Assembly (NCBI GenBank): GCA_002320595.1
Contig: DCKB01000034.1
Location: forward strand, 25,308 to 89,307
DNA from: Christensenella sp. UBA1685
GTDB taxonomy: Bacteria; Bacillota; Clostridia; Christensenellales; CAG-138
Length of the DNA: 64,000 nucleotides
Reading direction: 5' to 3'
In this document: positions 16,811 through 23,506 of the stretch, piece by piece
Layout: every line of letters begins with the position of its first letter
Numbering within the stretch: position 1 is the first letter of the stretch
The notes under the pieces: generated by a model
Told to the model about the DNA's origin: nothing
Database searches by the model: none
The model's input: only the letters and a program-made list of their open reading frames with translations
Program-made: the position numbers and the translations under genes

Positions 16811-16823
16811 TAGGAGAAGGAAA

Positions 16824-17156
16824 ATAGGCAGGGCATCACAGCGCAAGGGCGCGGCGGGGGAGCGAGAACTTGCTTTGCTTCTCCGCAAGTGTGGATACGA
16901 CATAGAGCGAGGCGGATCTCTGTCATTCGGGAAAAAGCCGGATTTGAATGGGCTCCCAGGCGTGCATGTTGAGGTAAAGCGTGTGGAGCGGCTGAACGTG
17001 GCGGCGGCAATGGCGCAGGCCGTCCGGGACGCTGAGCGCTTCCACGATGGAGCGCCCGCAGTGTTTCACAGGCGAAACCGGGAGCAATGGCTTGTAACAA
17101 TGCGGCTGGATGACTGGTTAAGCCTATACAACCGCCATAAATACACCGATGATTAA
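16824..17156 (+). CDS. phage resolvase-like PD-(D/E)XK nuclease, apparent ATA start
   Basis: About 110 residues: GRASQRKGAAGERELALLLR, then GYDIERGGSLSFGKKPDLNG, LPGVHVEVKRVE and FHRRNREQWLVTM. The E-x-E-L, P-D-L and E-V-K motifs form a PD-(D/E)XK active site of the Holliday-junction-resolvase-like phage family. The homologous N-terminus needs a start at 16824, where the codon is ATA, 7 nt after GGAGAAGG. The first standard start codon (TTG 16875) would delete the conserved N-terminal helix. Likely role: processing replication or recombination intermediates of the element. Confidence 0.75.
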   Translation: MGRASQRKGAAGERELALLLRKCGYDIERGGSLSFGKKPDLNGLPGVHVEVKRVERLNVAAAMAQAVRDAERFHDGAPAVFHRRNREQWLVTMRLDDWLSLYNRHKYTDD

Positions 17157-17184
17157 AGGTCATTCATCTGTCTTACCTCCATAC

Positions 17185-17372
17185 GTGGAACTTGTGGTAC
17201 TTTGTGGAACTGCAAGTTCCACGCGATTTTCCTAGGCATTTAGCGCGTTTGCGGGTGCGTGTGGAACTGTGGAACATTTTGCACGTATTCCTATATAGGG
17301 AATACACATAGCGTGGTGTGTGTGTCTATAACACATATACATGTTTTGGTTCCACATGTTCCACAGTTCCAC
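17185..17372. repeat. array of eight GTGGAAC boxes in both orientations
   Basis: GTGGAAC starts at 17185, 17204, 17261 and 17269; GTTCCAC (its complement) at 17216, 17349, 17358 and 17366; a degenerate GTGGTAC lies at 17194. The last three are 8-9 bp apart. Between the clusters lies an A+T-rich stretch with the dyad GTATTCC/GGAATAC (17285-17305). The array fills the gap before the sigma-like gene and is distinct in sequence from the TGAC array. Origin, partition site or operator are all possible. Confidence 0.7.
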
Positions 17373-17431
17373 ATTAAAACGGCAGGTCTTCAAGCCGCTG
17401 ATAAGGATAGTATACCACGGGAGGAAGCAAC

Positions 17432-18154
17432 ATGACAAACGAAGAACTTGCGGCCAGCATTCAAGCCGGGGATACGTGGCGGCTCGACACGTTGTTGACA
17501 CAGAATAATGGCATGCTGTACCACATTGCCCGGCAATATTCCGGGCTTGCAGAGCGTAACCTGGGCGCAGACCTTGAAGACCTTTACCAGTCTGCCGCGC
17601 TTGGCATGATCGAAGCTGTCGCGGAATGGGAACCCGAACGCGGAGCATTCCTTACCGTGGCAACGTTCTATATGCGCCGCCGCGTCAGGGAATTGCTGGG
17701 GGTATATTCAACAAAGGAGCGCATAGAGAACGGCGGCACAGCCTCCCTTGATGCTGCAATCAGCGCAGAAGATGAAAGCCCCCTTGTGGAGCTGATTGCA
17801 GACCCCGCCGCGCTCGACCCGGAAGAAGCGGCCATACAGGCCGATATGCGGCGCATTGTGCGGGAAGCGGTAGCCGCTCTCCCCGCAGAAGAGTGTGCTG
17901 CAATTAACAATACCTATCTCCAAGAAGGGAAACGCGGCGGCGCGGACGGAAAAACGCTTAACAAGGGCATGCGTACCTTGCGGCGAAATAGCCGCCTTTT
18001 GCAGCTTTGGGCGGAATATGAAAGCGTGCCCTATTGGCACAGAAGTCATGCATCGTGGCGGCACACGCACACAAGCGCGGTTGAGGCGGCTGCAATGCAG
18101 CGGGAACGGATACGGGAGCAAATGGCTGCACTCATGCGGTGGTATACATGCTAA
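17432..18154 (+). CDS. sigma-70 region-2-like regulator
   Basis: 240 residues. Residues about 48-90 match sigma-70 region 2: DLEDLYQSAALGMIEAVAEW, then PERGAFLTVATFYMRRRVRE. The central part is acidic and the last 80 residues are basic and Trp/His-rich, with no clear region 4. GGGAGGAAGC precedes the ATG. Phages and satellites of Firmicutes use such proteins to switch to late or element-specific transcription. It may also bind the GTGGAAC array directly upstream; that is conjecture. Confidence 0.7.
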   Translation: MTNEELAASIQAGDTWRLDTLLTQNNGMLYHIARQYSGLAERNLGADLEDLYQSAALGMIEAVAEWEPERGAFLTVATFYMRRRVRELLGVYSTKERIENGGTASLDAAISAEDESPLVELIADPAALDPEEAAIQADMRRIVREAVAALPAEECAAINNTYLQEGKRGGADGKTLNKGMRTLRRNSRLLQLWAEYESVPYWHRSHASWRHTHTSAVEAAAMQRERIREQMAALMRWYTC

Positions 18155-18174
18155 GGCGCTTATGCGCCTTTTTT
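18153..18174 (+). terminator. Rho-independent terminator
   Basis: AAGGCGC-TTAT-GCGCCTT followed by TTTT, overlapping the stop codon of the sigma-like gene. Confidence 0.9.
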
Positions 18175-18446
18175 ATGTTGCGATCTCTTGAGATTTCTTG
18201 CGATTTCACGCACTAAAAGATGCGGCAAAGGCGTTGGGTACAACCCTTTGCGGCCTTGTGTGCGCAGGGGTATGTGGGCTGTGAGACTTCGTGTACCTCT
18301 AAAACCTCCATATTTGACTTCTGCGGTATTTTATTACTTTGTGCTTATTTCCCATCGTCAAGTGCACAAAACCGCTCACAGTCAAATTTAGGCGGGAATA
18401 CGAAGAGCGGGGATAATTGTTCCCCGCCGCGCTCTTTTTCTGTGAT
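18175..18446. other. intergenic region between convergent units
   Basis: No credible gene. The only clear structure is the hairpin GCGGGGA/TTCCCCGC around 18409-18430, which lies just after the end of the minus-strand kinase gene and could terminate it. Confidence 0.5.
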
Positions 18447-19010
18447 CTATTCCCCTTCCTGCAATGCATCTTGCATTTCCATCAGCCATGCCGGGCGGTA
18501 ATCTCCCACGGGGAGAAGCTCGCCATTCTCGTAGCGGGCAACCTCAACAAATCCGTTTTCATTGTCAAAGAAGGTCGCTTCATCGCAGTATTCCAAGATG
18601 CGTCCCAACGCCTCAAAACGCTCCTCGAACCGCCTTAACACATCTTCTATGGGAATATCATGCCCGCCTTTGGCAACGCGATTCTGAATGCGTTTTATGG
18701 CTTCCTCCGCGCTGCTGATACCGACATAGAACAGGCGGATATGGTAACCGGCTGCCTTCGCCTCTTTCACCATACGCAAAGGACGTTGCCCGGAAAGCGT
18801 TGTCTCCTGCGTGAAGGAGATGCCCTCAGCAATATAACGCGCCTGCATGGTGATTGCCGCTTTGCCGCCCTCGATGAAACCGCCATGCTGCACCGCGAGT
18901 TTGTCCACGTCAATGATCTTCCCCAGATCGCGGCGCTGATATTTGAGTGAACCCGTCAGGCTCGACTTTCCTGCGCCATTTACTCCGGCTATGATCGTGT
19001 AAGTTTTCAT
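18447..19010 (-). CDS. zeta-toxin-like P-loop kinase
   Basis: 187 residues. Walker A GVNGAGKSSLTG is at about 8-19. IIDVDKLA supplies the conserved acidic residue after strand 2, ISFTQETTLSG matches the zeta-toxin substrate loop, and R-x-x-x-R residues in IKRIQNRVAKGG form the lid. Zeta toxins phosphorylate UDP-N-acetylglucosamine and poison wall synthesis; some family members have other targets. The start at 19010 removes a long unrelated N-terminal extension and has CAGGAGGACAAC before it. No epsilon-type antitoxin is adjacent; a 24-aa frame overlaps its start by 4 bp. Confidence 0.82.
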   Translation of the reverse strand: MKTYTIIAGVNGAGKSSLTGSLKYQRRDLGKIIDVDKLAVQHGGFIEGGKAAITMQARYIAEGISFTQETTLSGQRPLRMVKEAKAAGYHIRLFYVGISSAEEAIKRIQNRVAKGGHDIPIEDVLRRFEERFEALGRILEYCDEATFFDNENGFVEVARYENGELLPVGDYRPAWLMEMQDALQEGE

Positions 19011-19081
19011 GTGTTGTCCTCCTGCGCCACCGTTTCCCTTTGCACCGCTTTCAGTTCGAGCCCCATCTCTCGACCTGCCAT
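19007..19081 (-). CDS. 24-residue peptide between fic and zeta genes
   Basis: MAGREMGLELKAVQRETVAQ plus four residues (E-D-N-T). AAGGAGGCG lies 8 nt before its ATG, and its stop overlaps the zeta start as ATGA. The arrangement points to translational coupling. It could be a real micro-antitoxin, an adaptor, or simply a leader that delivers ribosomes to the kinase gene. Confidence 0.5.
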   Translation of the reverse strand: MAGREMGLELKAVQRETVAQEDNT

Positions 19082-19098
19082 AATGATACGCCTCCTTG

Positions 19099-19839
19099 TT
19101 ATGGCCTCGGAATGTGCAGCAGCCGCATAATTTCCTTTTCCGATTCAAGCACGCGTTCAGCAATGAACGCTGTAAAGTCGCGGCTGTCGGTGTGTGCGCG
19201 TTCCAAGAGCGCAATGTATTCGTGCCGCAATACCGGGGGAATGATCGCCAGCATATAACCTTCCTGTATGAGCGCGGTGTTCATCAACAACCGGGCAATG
19301 CGGCCATTGCCATCAATGAACGGATGGATGAACACAAATCGCTTGTGCAGCTCTGCGGCGAACTCCACAGGATGATAATTCCCTCTGTGGGCATGCACCC
19401 ATGCAAACAAGGTCGTCATTTCCTCCTGAATGCGCGCCGGGGCGCAAACCGGGTAAGCCGAGCCTGTGATAAACACGGGGATGCTTCTGTATACCCCTGC
19501 CGCCTCCGCATCAATGTCGCTGTAAAACATGCGGTGCATCGTTTGCATGTCCGCTTCGGTGATATCATGGCTGCCCAGCAGCGAAAACATGAAGTCATAT
19601 GCCTGCGCGTGCCCCAACGCTTCAAAGGTATCCCGCAACGGCTTGCCGCCAACGGTCAAACCATCCTCTAGCAGTACCTTGGTTTCGCTTTCGGTTAATG
19701 TGTTCCCCTCTAAGGCGTTGCTAGACCACGTTAGACCGATTCTGTAATACGCACGAAGCTGCGCAAGCATCGGATGCTCAAACGGCCTTACAGCGTCAAT
19801 TTGCGCCTTGTACGCATCAATGCGGTTGTAGAGTGTCAT
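19099..19839 (-). CDS. Fic-family adenylyltransferase, self-inhibited (class II) type
   Basis: 246 residues. The Fic core HPFIDGNGRIARLL begins at H172, with R180 and R183. The inhibitory helix motif SSNALEGN lies at residues 39-46, so the (S/T)xxxE(G/N) glutamate is E44, N-terminal to the core; this is class II. The C-terminus is helical. Fic proteins transfer AMP (or other nucleotides) from NTP to a target hydroxyl. It is read with the 24-aa peptide and zeta kinase downstream, and probably with the XRE gene upstream (76-bp gap). Confidence 0.9.
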   Translation of the reverse strand: MTLYNRIDAYKAQIDAVRPFEHPMLAQLRAYYRIGLTWSSNALEGNTLTESETKVLLEDGLTVGGKPLRDTFEALGHAQAYDFMFSLLGSHDITEADMQTMHRMFYSDIDAEAAGVYRSIPVFITGSAYPVCAPARIQEEMTTLFAWVHAHRGNYHPVEFAAELHKRFVFIHPFIDGNGRIARLLMNTALIQEGYMLAIIPPVLRHEYIALLERAHTDSRDFTAFIAERVLESEKEIMRLLHIPRP

Positions 19840-19915
19840 ATGCTTTCCCCTGTATCATTCAAATGTTTCATGCCTGAGAAAATCGTGTATAGTTTGGTTT
19901 TACTAATTCTATCCA

Positions 19916-20125
19916 TCATATCACTGTCCCATCTTCAAACACAAATTCGGCTCGCCACATGCCTCCAAGAGCTGTAGCAATCCGCTCCATTTCCTCTTTT
20001 GTTATAGTGTTTCTCTTAACTTTTTGATTTAAATTCGATGGCGTTGTTCCTATTCTTCTTGCCAATTCTGCTTGACTGATGCCGGAATAGGATAAAGCCA
20101 TCTTTATTTTTTGTTCGATAGTCAT
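19916..20125 (-). CDS. small XRE-type HTH protein
   Basis: 69 residues, almost only an HTH: YSGISQAELARRIGTTPSNL followed by a short helix and a C-terminal beta hairpin (AEFVFEDGTVI). AAGGAGGTTGCACA precedes the ATG. It is the first gene of the minus-strand unit that continues into fic and zeta, so it is a candidate autoregulator or antitoxin. The two TATAGCAA repeats in its promoter could be its operator. Confidence 0.78.
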   Translation of the reverse strand: MTIEQKIKMALSYSGISQAELARRIGTTPSNLNQKVKRNTITKEEMERIATALGGMWRAEFVFEDGTVI

Positions 20126-20147
20126 TGTGCAACCTCCTTATTTTTAT

Positions 20148-20176
20148 ATTATATAGCAATATCTTAATTATAGCAA
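20148..20176 (-). promoter_or_regulatory. promoter of the XRE-fic-zeta unit with repeated operator
   Basis: Minus strand: TTGCTA, 17-bp spacer, TATAAT. The 8-mer TATAGCAA (plus strand) occurs twice, at 20152 and 20169, overlapping both promoter boxes. Confidence 0.7.
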
Positions 20177-20218
20177 GCAAATAATAAAAATTATTCAGTA
20201 ATTACTTGTTATAAACGC

Positions 20219-20247
20219 TTGACAATATTAAGCAATCGCTGTATAAT
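20219..20247 (+). promoter_or_regulatory. strong consensus promoter
   Basis: TTGACA, exact 17-bp spacer, TATAAT: a perfect vegetative promoter. It drives the 250-nt leader and the small-gene operon to about 21,900. Confidence 0.9.
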
Positions 20248-20254
20248 ATAACCA

Positions 20255-20495
20255 TACCAAGGGAAACCGCCCCGGCAAGGCCGAAAGCCTTGCGAAAGTC
20301 AAGAACCATAGACTTGTGATGTGAGCCCTAGAGTTGCAATACCAACAGCAAGAAGATGACTTGACCGGGGCAGGAATCCGAGCGGGAAGGTCAAAACCGC
20401 CGCCGCGATACGGGCGATACCAGTATACGGCACTGCGAGCGTCTAAGCGCAGCGGGAGCGGCACGATAAGCCGACAAATACCACAGGAGGGACAG
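20255..20495 (+). ncRNA. candidate structured leader RNA
   Basis: About 240 transcribed bases without a gene. An outer helix GCCCCGG/CCGGGGC (20269-20275 with 20365-20371) encloses a 7-bp hairpin GCAAGGC-CGAAA-GCCTTGC (20275-20293) and AAGTC/GACTT (20296-20315). A second, G+C-rich folded part (20380-20460) follows before the RBS. The AAGTCA of the second hairpin can instead pair with TGACTT at 20358-20363, so two alternative folds exist. No known riboswitch class recognised. Confidence 0.5.
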
Positions 20496-20498
20496 AAC

Positions 20499-20768
20499 AT
20501 GAACGAGCTGCAAATCAAAGCGAAGGAGCTGCGTGAACTGAAACGCATGCAGGAGGAACTCGCGGCGGAGATCACCGCCATTGAGGATGAGATCAAGGCC
20601 GTCATGCGGGAGCGTGGCGCAACAGAGCTGATCGCGGGCGAGTATAAGATCAGGTGGACAGAGGTTACATCTGCCCGGCTGGATAGCAAAGCTCTGAAAG
20701 CAGCGCTGCCGGATGTATACGCCCGGTTCACCCGTGAAAGCATTACGCGGCGGTTCTCCATCGCGTAA
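20499..20768 (+). CDS. phage-type coiled-coil protein, unknown function
   Basis: 89 residues. The first 45 are a helical, heptad-like stretch rich in Glu and Leu (MNELQIKAKELRELKRMQEE). Then come a short beta segment (GEYKIRWTEV) and a C-terminal TRESITRRFSIA. This pattern recurs in Clostridia phages and islands, where it is a hypothetical early protein. CAGGAGGGACAG precedes the ATG. First gene under the strong promoter and structured leader. Confidence 0.65.
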   Translation: MNELQIKAKELRELKRMQEELAAEITAIEDEIKAVMRERGATELIAGEYKIRWTEVTSARLDSKALKAALPDVYARFTRESITRRFSIA

Positions 20769-20786
20769 AGGAAAAGGGCTTCCTAA

Positions 20787-20807
20787 AAGCCGACCAACGC
20801 CACAGGA
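20787..20807 (+). repeat. 21-bp repeat of the leader segment at 20468-20488
   Basis: Aligned over 21 bases the copies read AAGCCGAC(A/C)AA(T/C)(A/G)CCACAGGA, with 3 differences. Each precedes a gene (20499 and 20879). The second copy lies in a hairpin of GGGCTTCCT with AGGAAAGCCC, and a second stem CCGCCCGT/ACGGGCGG follows at about 20831-20861. Confidence 0.5.
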
Positions 20808-20878
20808 AAGCCCCACACAAGCGACAATGCCGCCCGTTGTGTCAAGTATAGCATGACGGGCGGAGAAAGGACAAGAGC

Positions 20879-21163
20879 ATGATTAAATCGAATTTTGACG
20901 ATGTATTTAATGGCTTGCGGAACGTGCGCCGGGTCAACGATTACACTGATTCCAAAACAGGGAAAACGTTCGCATGTTATGAGCTCACTGAAAAGAGCGC
21001 CGAGGAATGGAATGCGTTGGCATCAAAACAGAACAGGCGCTCGTTTAAGGCAACCTTCGGACGCGATGCATCAAGCGATGAAGAAGTACAGTCATGGATT
21101 CAGTCCCTCATTTGCGGGGTTCGCACAAATCCTTACGCAGGAAAGGTGGTGAAGGAATCATGA
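20879..21163 (+). CDS. small hypothetical protein
   Basis: 94 residues, mixed alpha/beta, with a central ACYELTEKSAEEWNALASKQ and no membrane segment or signal. CGGAGAAAGGACAAGAGC precedes the ATG. Its stop overlaps the next start (ATGA). Family not recognised; such short genes are typical of the early region of Clostridia phages and islands. Confidence 0.6.
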   Translation: MIKSNFDDVFNGLRNVRRVNDYTDSKTGKTFACYELTEKSAEEWNALASKQNRRSFKATFGRDASSDEEVQSWIQSLICGVRTNPYAGKVVKES

Positions 21164-21408
21164 ATAAGCAAAACATAGTGCATATATTTCCGTGGTTGGA
21201 TGTAAGCGAGACGTGGCGGATAGTAGAGATTGACATGCCGGAGCAGCCGCAAGCCCTTATGGTGTTTGCCCCAAACCAACTGCCCGGATATGTGGTTGTA
21301 AATACAGCAGCGTCCGTTGATGCAGATGCGGAAGCAGTGATCATTGAAGATCAGTTGCCGCAGGAGGTCGCAGAATGGATTAAATCAATGCCATATACGG
21401 AGGTATGA
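21160..21408 (+). CDS. small hypothetical protein, related to its downstream neighbour
   Basis: 82 residues. The middle LPGYVVVNTAA and the end WIKSMPYTEV correspond to LPGYLIINTNA and YLKSLPYVEG of the next gene product, at equivalent positions. This suggests an old tandem duplication. It is coupled to the gene before by a 4-bp overlap. Function unknown. Confidence 0.6.
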   Translation: MNKQNIVHIFPWLDVSETWRIVEIDMPEQPQALMVFAPNQLPGYVVVNTAASVDADAEAVIIEDQLPQEVAEWIKSMPYTEV

Positions 21409-21412
21409 CAAC

Positions 21413-21616
21413 ATGAAGCGTATATATGTGCAGCTAGATAACGTGAAGCATTCGCGGTATATAACCAGCATACAGCTTCCGGGATACCTGATAATCAATA
21501 CAAATGCGCCAATCGGAAAAGTAGTTCGCCTCTATCAGTTTCAAACTTACAAGCTCAACGAAAGAACCATCAGCTATCTTAAATCACTTCCATACGTAGA
21601 AGGGAGCAGAGCATGA
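21413..21616 (+). CDS. small hypothetical protein, paralog of the previous gene
   Basis: 67 residues, basic. It shares the L-P-G-Y-(V/L)-(V/I)-(V/I)-N-T and (I/L)-K-S-(M/L)-P-Y-(T/V)-E pattern with the upstream protein. ACGGAGGTATGACAAC precedes the ATG and its stop overlaps the next start. Function unknown. Confidence 0.6.
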   Translation: MKRIYVQLDNVKHSRYITSIQLPGYLIINTNAPIGKVVRLYQFQTYKLNERTISYLKSLPYVEGSRA

Positions 21617-21900
21617 GCAAGCATAAATTCCAGAAAGCAGGAGTAGGAAAACAAATGAGCAAACATATTCTTTCAGCACAAGTAATTGCCGAGATCACCT
21701 CAAAAAGCGTTAGCGTTGCAGATGTGTCCCGCGCGTGTAATGTATATAATGCAATGCTTAAAACTGGGTTTGCATCCAGCTTCCCGGAAAGTGTGCAACG
21801 CGGCTTTATTGCGGTTGCCGCTGCATATAGAGCGGGATGGTGTGACGGCATAAGAGCCGAGCGCGCAAGGCGGAAGCGAGACTTAGAGCCTGTAAGCTAA
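21613..21900 (+). CDS. small basic hypothetical protein
   Basis: 95 residues. There is an internal Met at 15 (MSKHILSAQV) that mimics the first residues (MSKHKFQKAG), so two starts are possible. The C-terminus is rich in Arg and Lys (IRAERARRKRDLEPVS). It overlaps the preceding gene by 4 bp. Not recognised. Confidence 0.55.
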   Translation: MSKHKFQKAGVGKQMSKHILSAQVIAEITSKSVSVADVSRACNVYNAMLKTGFASSFPESVQRGFIAVAAAYRAGWCDGIRAERARRKRDLEPVS

Positions 21901-21910
21901 GAGATGGTAC

Positions 21911-22111
21911 ATGAACATATACACTCACAAGCCCATAGAGCGCCCCTCTGTGGGTTTTCCTCCCCCCCTACCTGATTACGGCGCGGCGGCGGATAAATTA
22001 ACCGACGGCCATAGCCTTTTCCAACTGCGCGCACATCCACGCAAATGGGGCCCCGCCGCGCCTCAAAATTTACTGCATTTTTACTGCATCCTTACTGCAT
22101 TGAAGCAGTAA
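21911..22111 (+). CDS. doubtful short reading frame
   Basis: 66 residues, proline-rich at the start, with no recognisable family. It has only a weak ribosome site (GAGATGG). Its end runs through the arm-type repeats near the attachment site, which argues against it being a conserved gene. Confidence 0.2.
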   Translation: MNIYTHKPIERPSVGFPPPLPDYGAAADKLTDGHSLFQLRAHPRKWGPAAPQNLLHFYCILTALKQ

Positions 22112-22112
22112 A
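22069..22112. repeat. arm-type repeats beside the attachment site
   Basis: TTACTGCAT is repeated at 22070, 22081 and 22092, exact 11-bp steps, followed by the inverted GCAGTAAA at 22105. Located about 110 bp inside the tRNA remnant, these are the expected integrase arm sites or Xis sites. Confidence 0.65.
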
Positions 22113-22219
22113 TCATGGATTTTGGAGCAAATTATAGACATAACGAAAACGCGAAAAAGCTAGATGTTTAGCCATTTTTCAAGCATTCCGGGCATTTGGG
22201 TGAACCGCATCATTTCGGC

Positions 22220-22264
22220 CTCTTAATCAGGGTGTCCAGGGTTCGAGCCCCTGAGGGTGTACCA
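22220..22264 (+). tRNA. 3' remnant of tRNA-Lys(CTT): attR of the element
   Basis: The 45 bases start exactly with the anticodon loop CTCTTAA (anticodon CTT at 22222-22224). They include the T arm CAGGG-TTCGAGC-CCCTG, the acceptor 3' strand AGGGTGT and ACCA. The base before it does not pair with the anticodon stem, so the 5' half of the tRNA is absent. This is a duplicated attachment core, not a working tRNA gene. Confidence 0.85.
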
Positions 22265-22270
22265 AGCAAA

Positions 22271-22297
22271 AAGTCCCAATCGGGGCTTTTTTGTTTT
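22271..22297 (+). terminator. tRNA terminator
   Basis: AAGTCCC-AATC-GGGGCTT followed by a T-rich tract; the duplicated or original terminator of the tRNA-Lys gene. Confidence 0.85.
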
Positions 22298-22319
22298 TAT
22301 TTTATATCCAAACAACGAG

Positions 22320-22351
22320 AAACCGGCGCCCCTTTGTGGGGCGCCGGTTTT
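22320..22351 (-). terminator. terminator of the oligopeptide operon (bidirectional)
   Basis: AACCGGCGCCCC (22321-22332) pairs with GGGGCGCCGGTT (22338-22349). A run at the left flank and T run at the right flank allow use in both directions. Confidence 0.8.
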
Positions 22352-22369
22352 CTGTTACTTTTAGGTTCT

Positions 22370-23476
22370 TCAACGCCAAACGGCAAAGATTTTATCCGGG
22401 CGGGTCCATTTATATTCAATGAACGGATTCTCACGGATGTTGCCTTTCCGAACCCAGAACCTACGCTCTGTGGCATCGATGATAAAGCAGGCAAGCGTCG
22501 CGCACTGCTCAATTTCTTTGTCGCGCGGGTTGCGCTGATTCAGGACGGATTCGGGCGCGCCGAAGGTGCTGTTGAGCGCGGCGATCATGTCCTCGATGCC
22601 GATCTGCTCCTTGTCCTTCAGAAGGCGGCGCAGCGTATTGTAGCGGTTTACGCTGCTTCCCTTCCTGCCGTGGAGCAAATGCCCGGGCGAAAGGAAATGG
22701 TTTGTGTGGTAAAGGAGGCCATCCTCCGGATAGAGGATCTGCGCCCCTGCGGCGCCGGCCTCAAGGCACATCATATCGCCCTGCAAATTGCCGTTGGACA
22801 CGAGGAAGTTCATCGGCGCCATATGGCGGATGGAGAACAGGATGTCCAAGCATTCCGACCAGCTTCCGGTGCTGATGAATTTGCGGCGCACAACCGCGCT
22901 TGGCACGCCGATAGGATCCGTTTCGATCTCTCGCGGCAAGCTGTTGATCGCAAGACCAATGCCCGCCTGGTTCATCCCATAGCGTGCAAGCTGGCCCGCT
23001 TCGGTCAGGCAGAAATAATCCGGCCCGTCCTCCTGAAGGACTTCCAGCACAACGCCGTGTTCCTCCGCCCAGTAATACATATCCCAGTTCTGTGCCGTCA
23101 TAACATGGCCGTTCTTGGTGCGCTCAGGCATCACGCCGATGCAGGAACATTCATCCGAAGCTCCGCCGTCGTGGGATCCTTCAAAGCGCAGCAACTCTGA
23201 ACGGCAGTTCACTGCAAGAATTTCGTCAAACGAGCGGTTTGCCCCTTCCGCAATGCCGCGCATCTCCTCCATCAGTTCCGGCGCAAACGCTTCTATTGCC
23301 GGGATGAATTTCTGAGCCATTTCTTTGACATAGCTCCAGGAAAAGTTTTTCCTGTTATCAAAATAGCGGGTATAATCACTGATCGTCCGTTCGATCAGCG
23401 CCGCGCATTCCCGGCCATATGTCACGCCCCGCTCGCGCGGCGTGCCGGAAAGCACAACTTTTTTAAACACATTCAC
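22370..23476 (-). CDS. C45-family acyltransferase/hydrolase (isopenicillin N acyltransferase-like, Ntn fold)
   Basis: 368 residues. The family's autocatalytic cysteine is most likely C110 in SDECSCIGV, which would become the N-terminal nucleophile after self-cleavage. The downstream AQNWDMYYW and LTEAGQLARYGMN blocks match the family's N-(W/Y)-D and E-x-G-x-x-x-x-G-x-N motifs. Members hydrolyse or transfer acyl groups on amide bonds of peptides or related compounds. The gene lies 30 bp after oppF and before the operon terminator, so it probably processes the imported compounds. Substrate unknown. Confidence 0.82.
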   Translation of the reverse strand: MNVFKKVVLSGTPRERGVTYGRECAALIERTISDYTRYFDNRKNFSWSYVKEMAQKFIPAIEAFAPELMEEMRGIAEGANRSFDEILAVNCRSELLRFEGSHDGGASDECSCIGVMPERTKNGHVMTAQNWDMYYWAEEHGVVLEVLQEDGPDYFCLTEAGQLARYGMNQAGIGLAINSLPREIETDPIGVPSAVVRRKFISTGSWSECLDILFSIRHMAPMNFLVSNGNLQGDMMCLEAGAAGAQILYPEDGLLYHTNHFLSPGHLLHGRKGSSVNRYNTLRRLLKDKEQIGIEDMIAALNSTFGAPESVLNQRNPRDKEIEQCATLACFIIDATERRFWVRKGNIRENPFIEYKWTRPDKIFAVWR

Positions 23477-23506
23477 GGTAATTGTTTTGCCTCCTAACTA
23501 CTTTAC

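Larger units (their letters stand above)
12710..22264. mobile_element. satellite-like integrative element integrated at tRNA-Lys(CTT)
   Basis: The layout is that of a temperate element: minus-strand integrase and XRE repressor, a divergent early promoter, Xis-like protein, P4-type primase/helicase, resolvase and sigma-like regulator, then accessory genes and a tRNA 3' remnant at the end. No structural or packaging genes are visible, which suggests a phage satellite or mobilizable island. Its left end is broken by the serine-recombinase element inserted in the integrase gene, so the true left border and the intact tRNA should be beyond the window. Confidence 0.75.

Noticed and set aside
16577..17372. 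CRISPR array
   Set aside because: The repeated units are only 6-7 bp and occur in both orientations; there is no 25-35-bp repeat with equal spacers, and no cas gene in the window.
22220..22264. Functional tRNA-Lys gene
   Set aside because: Only the 3' half is present; the acceptor 5' strand and D arm are missing upstream.
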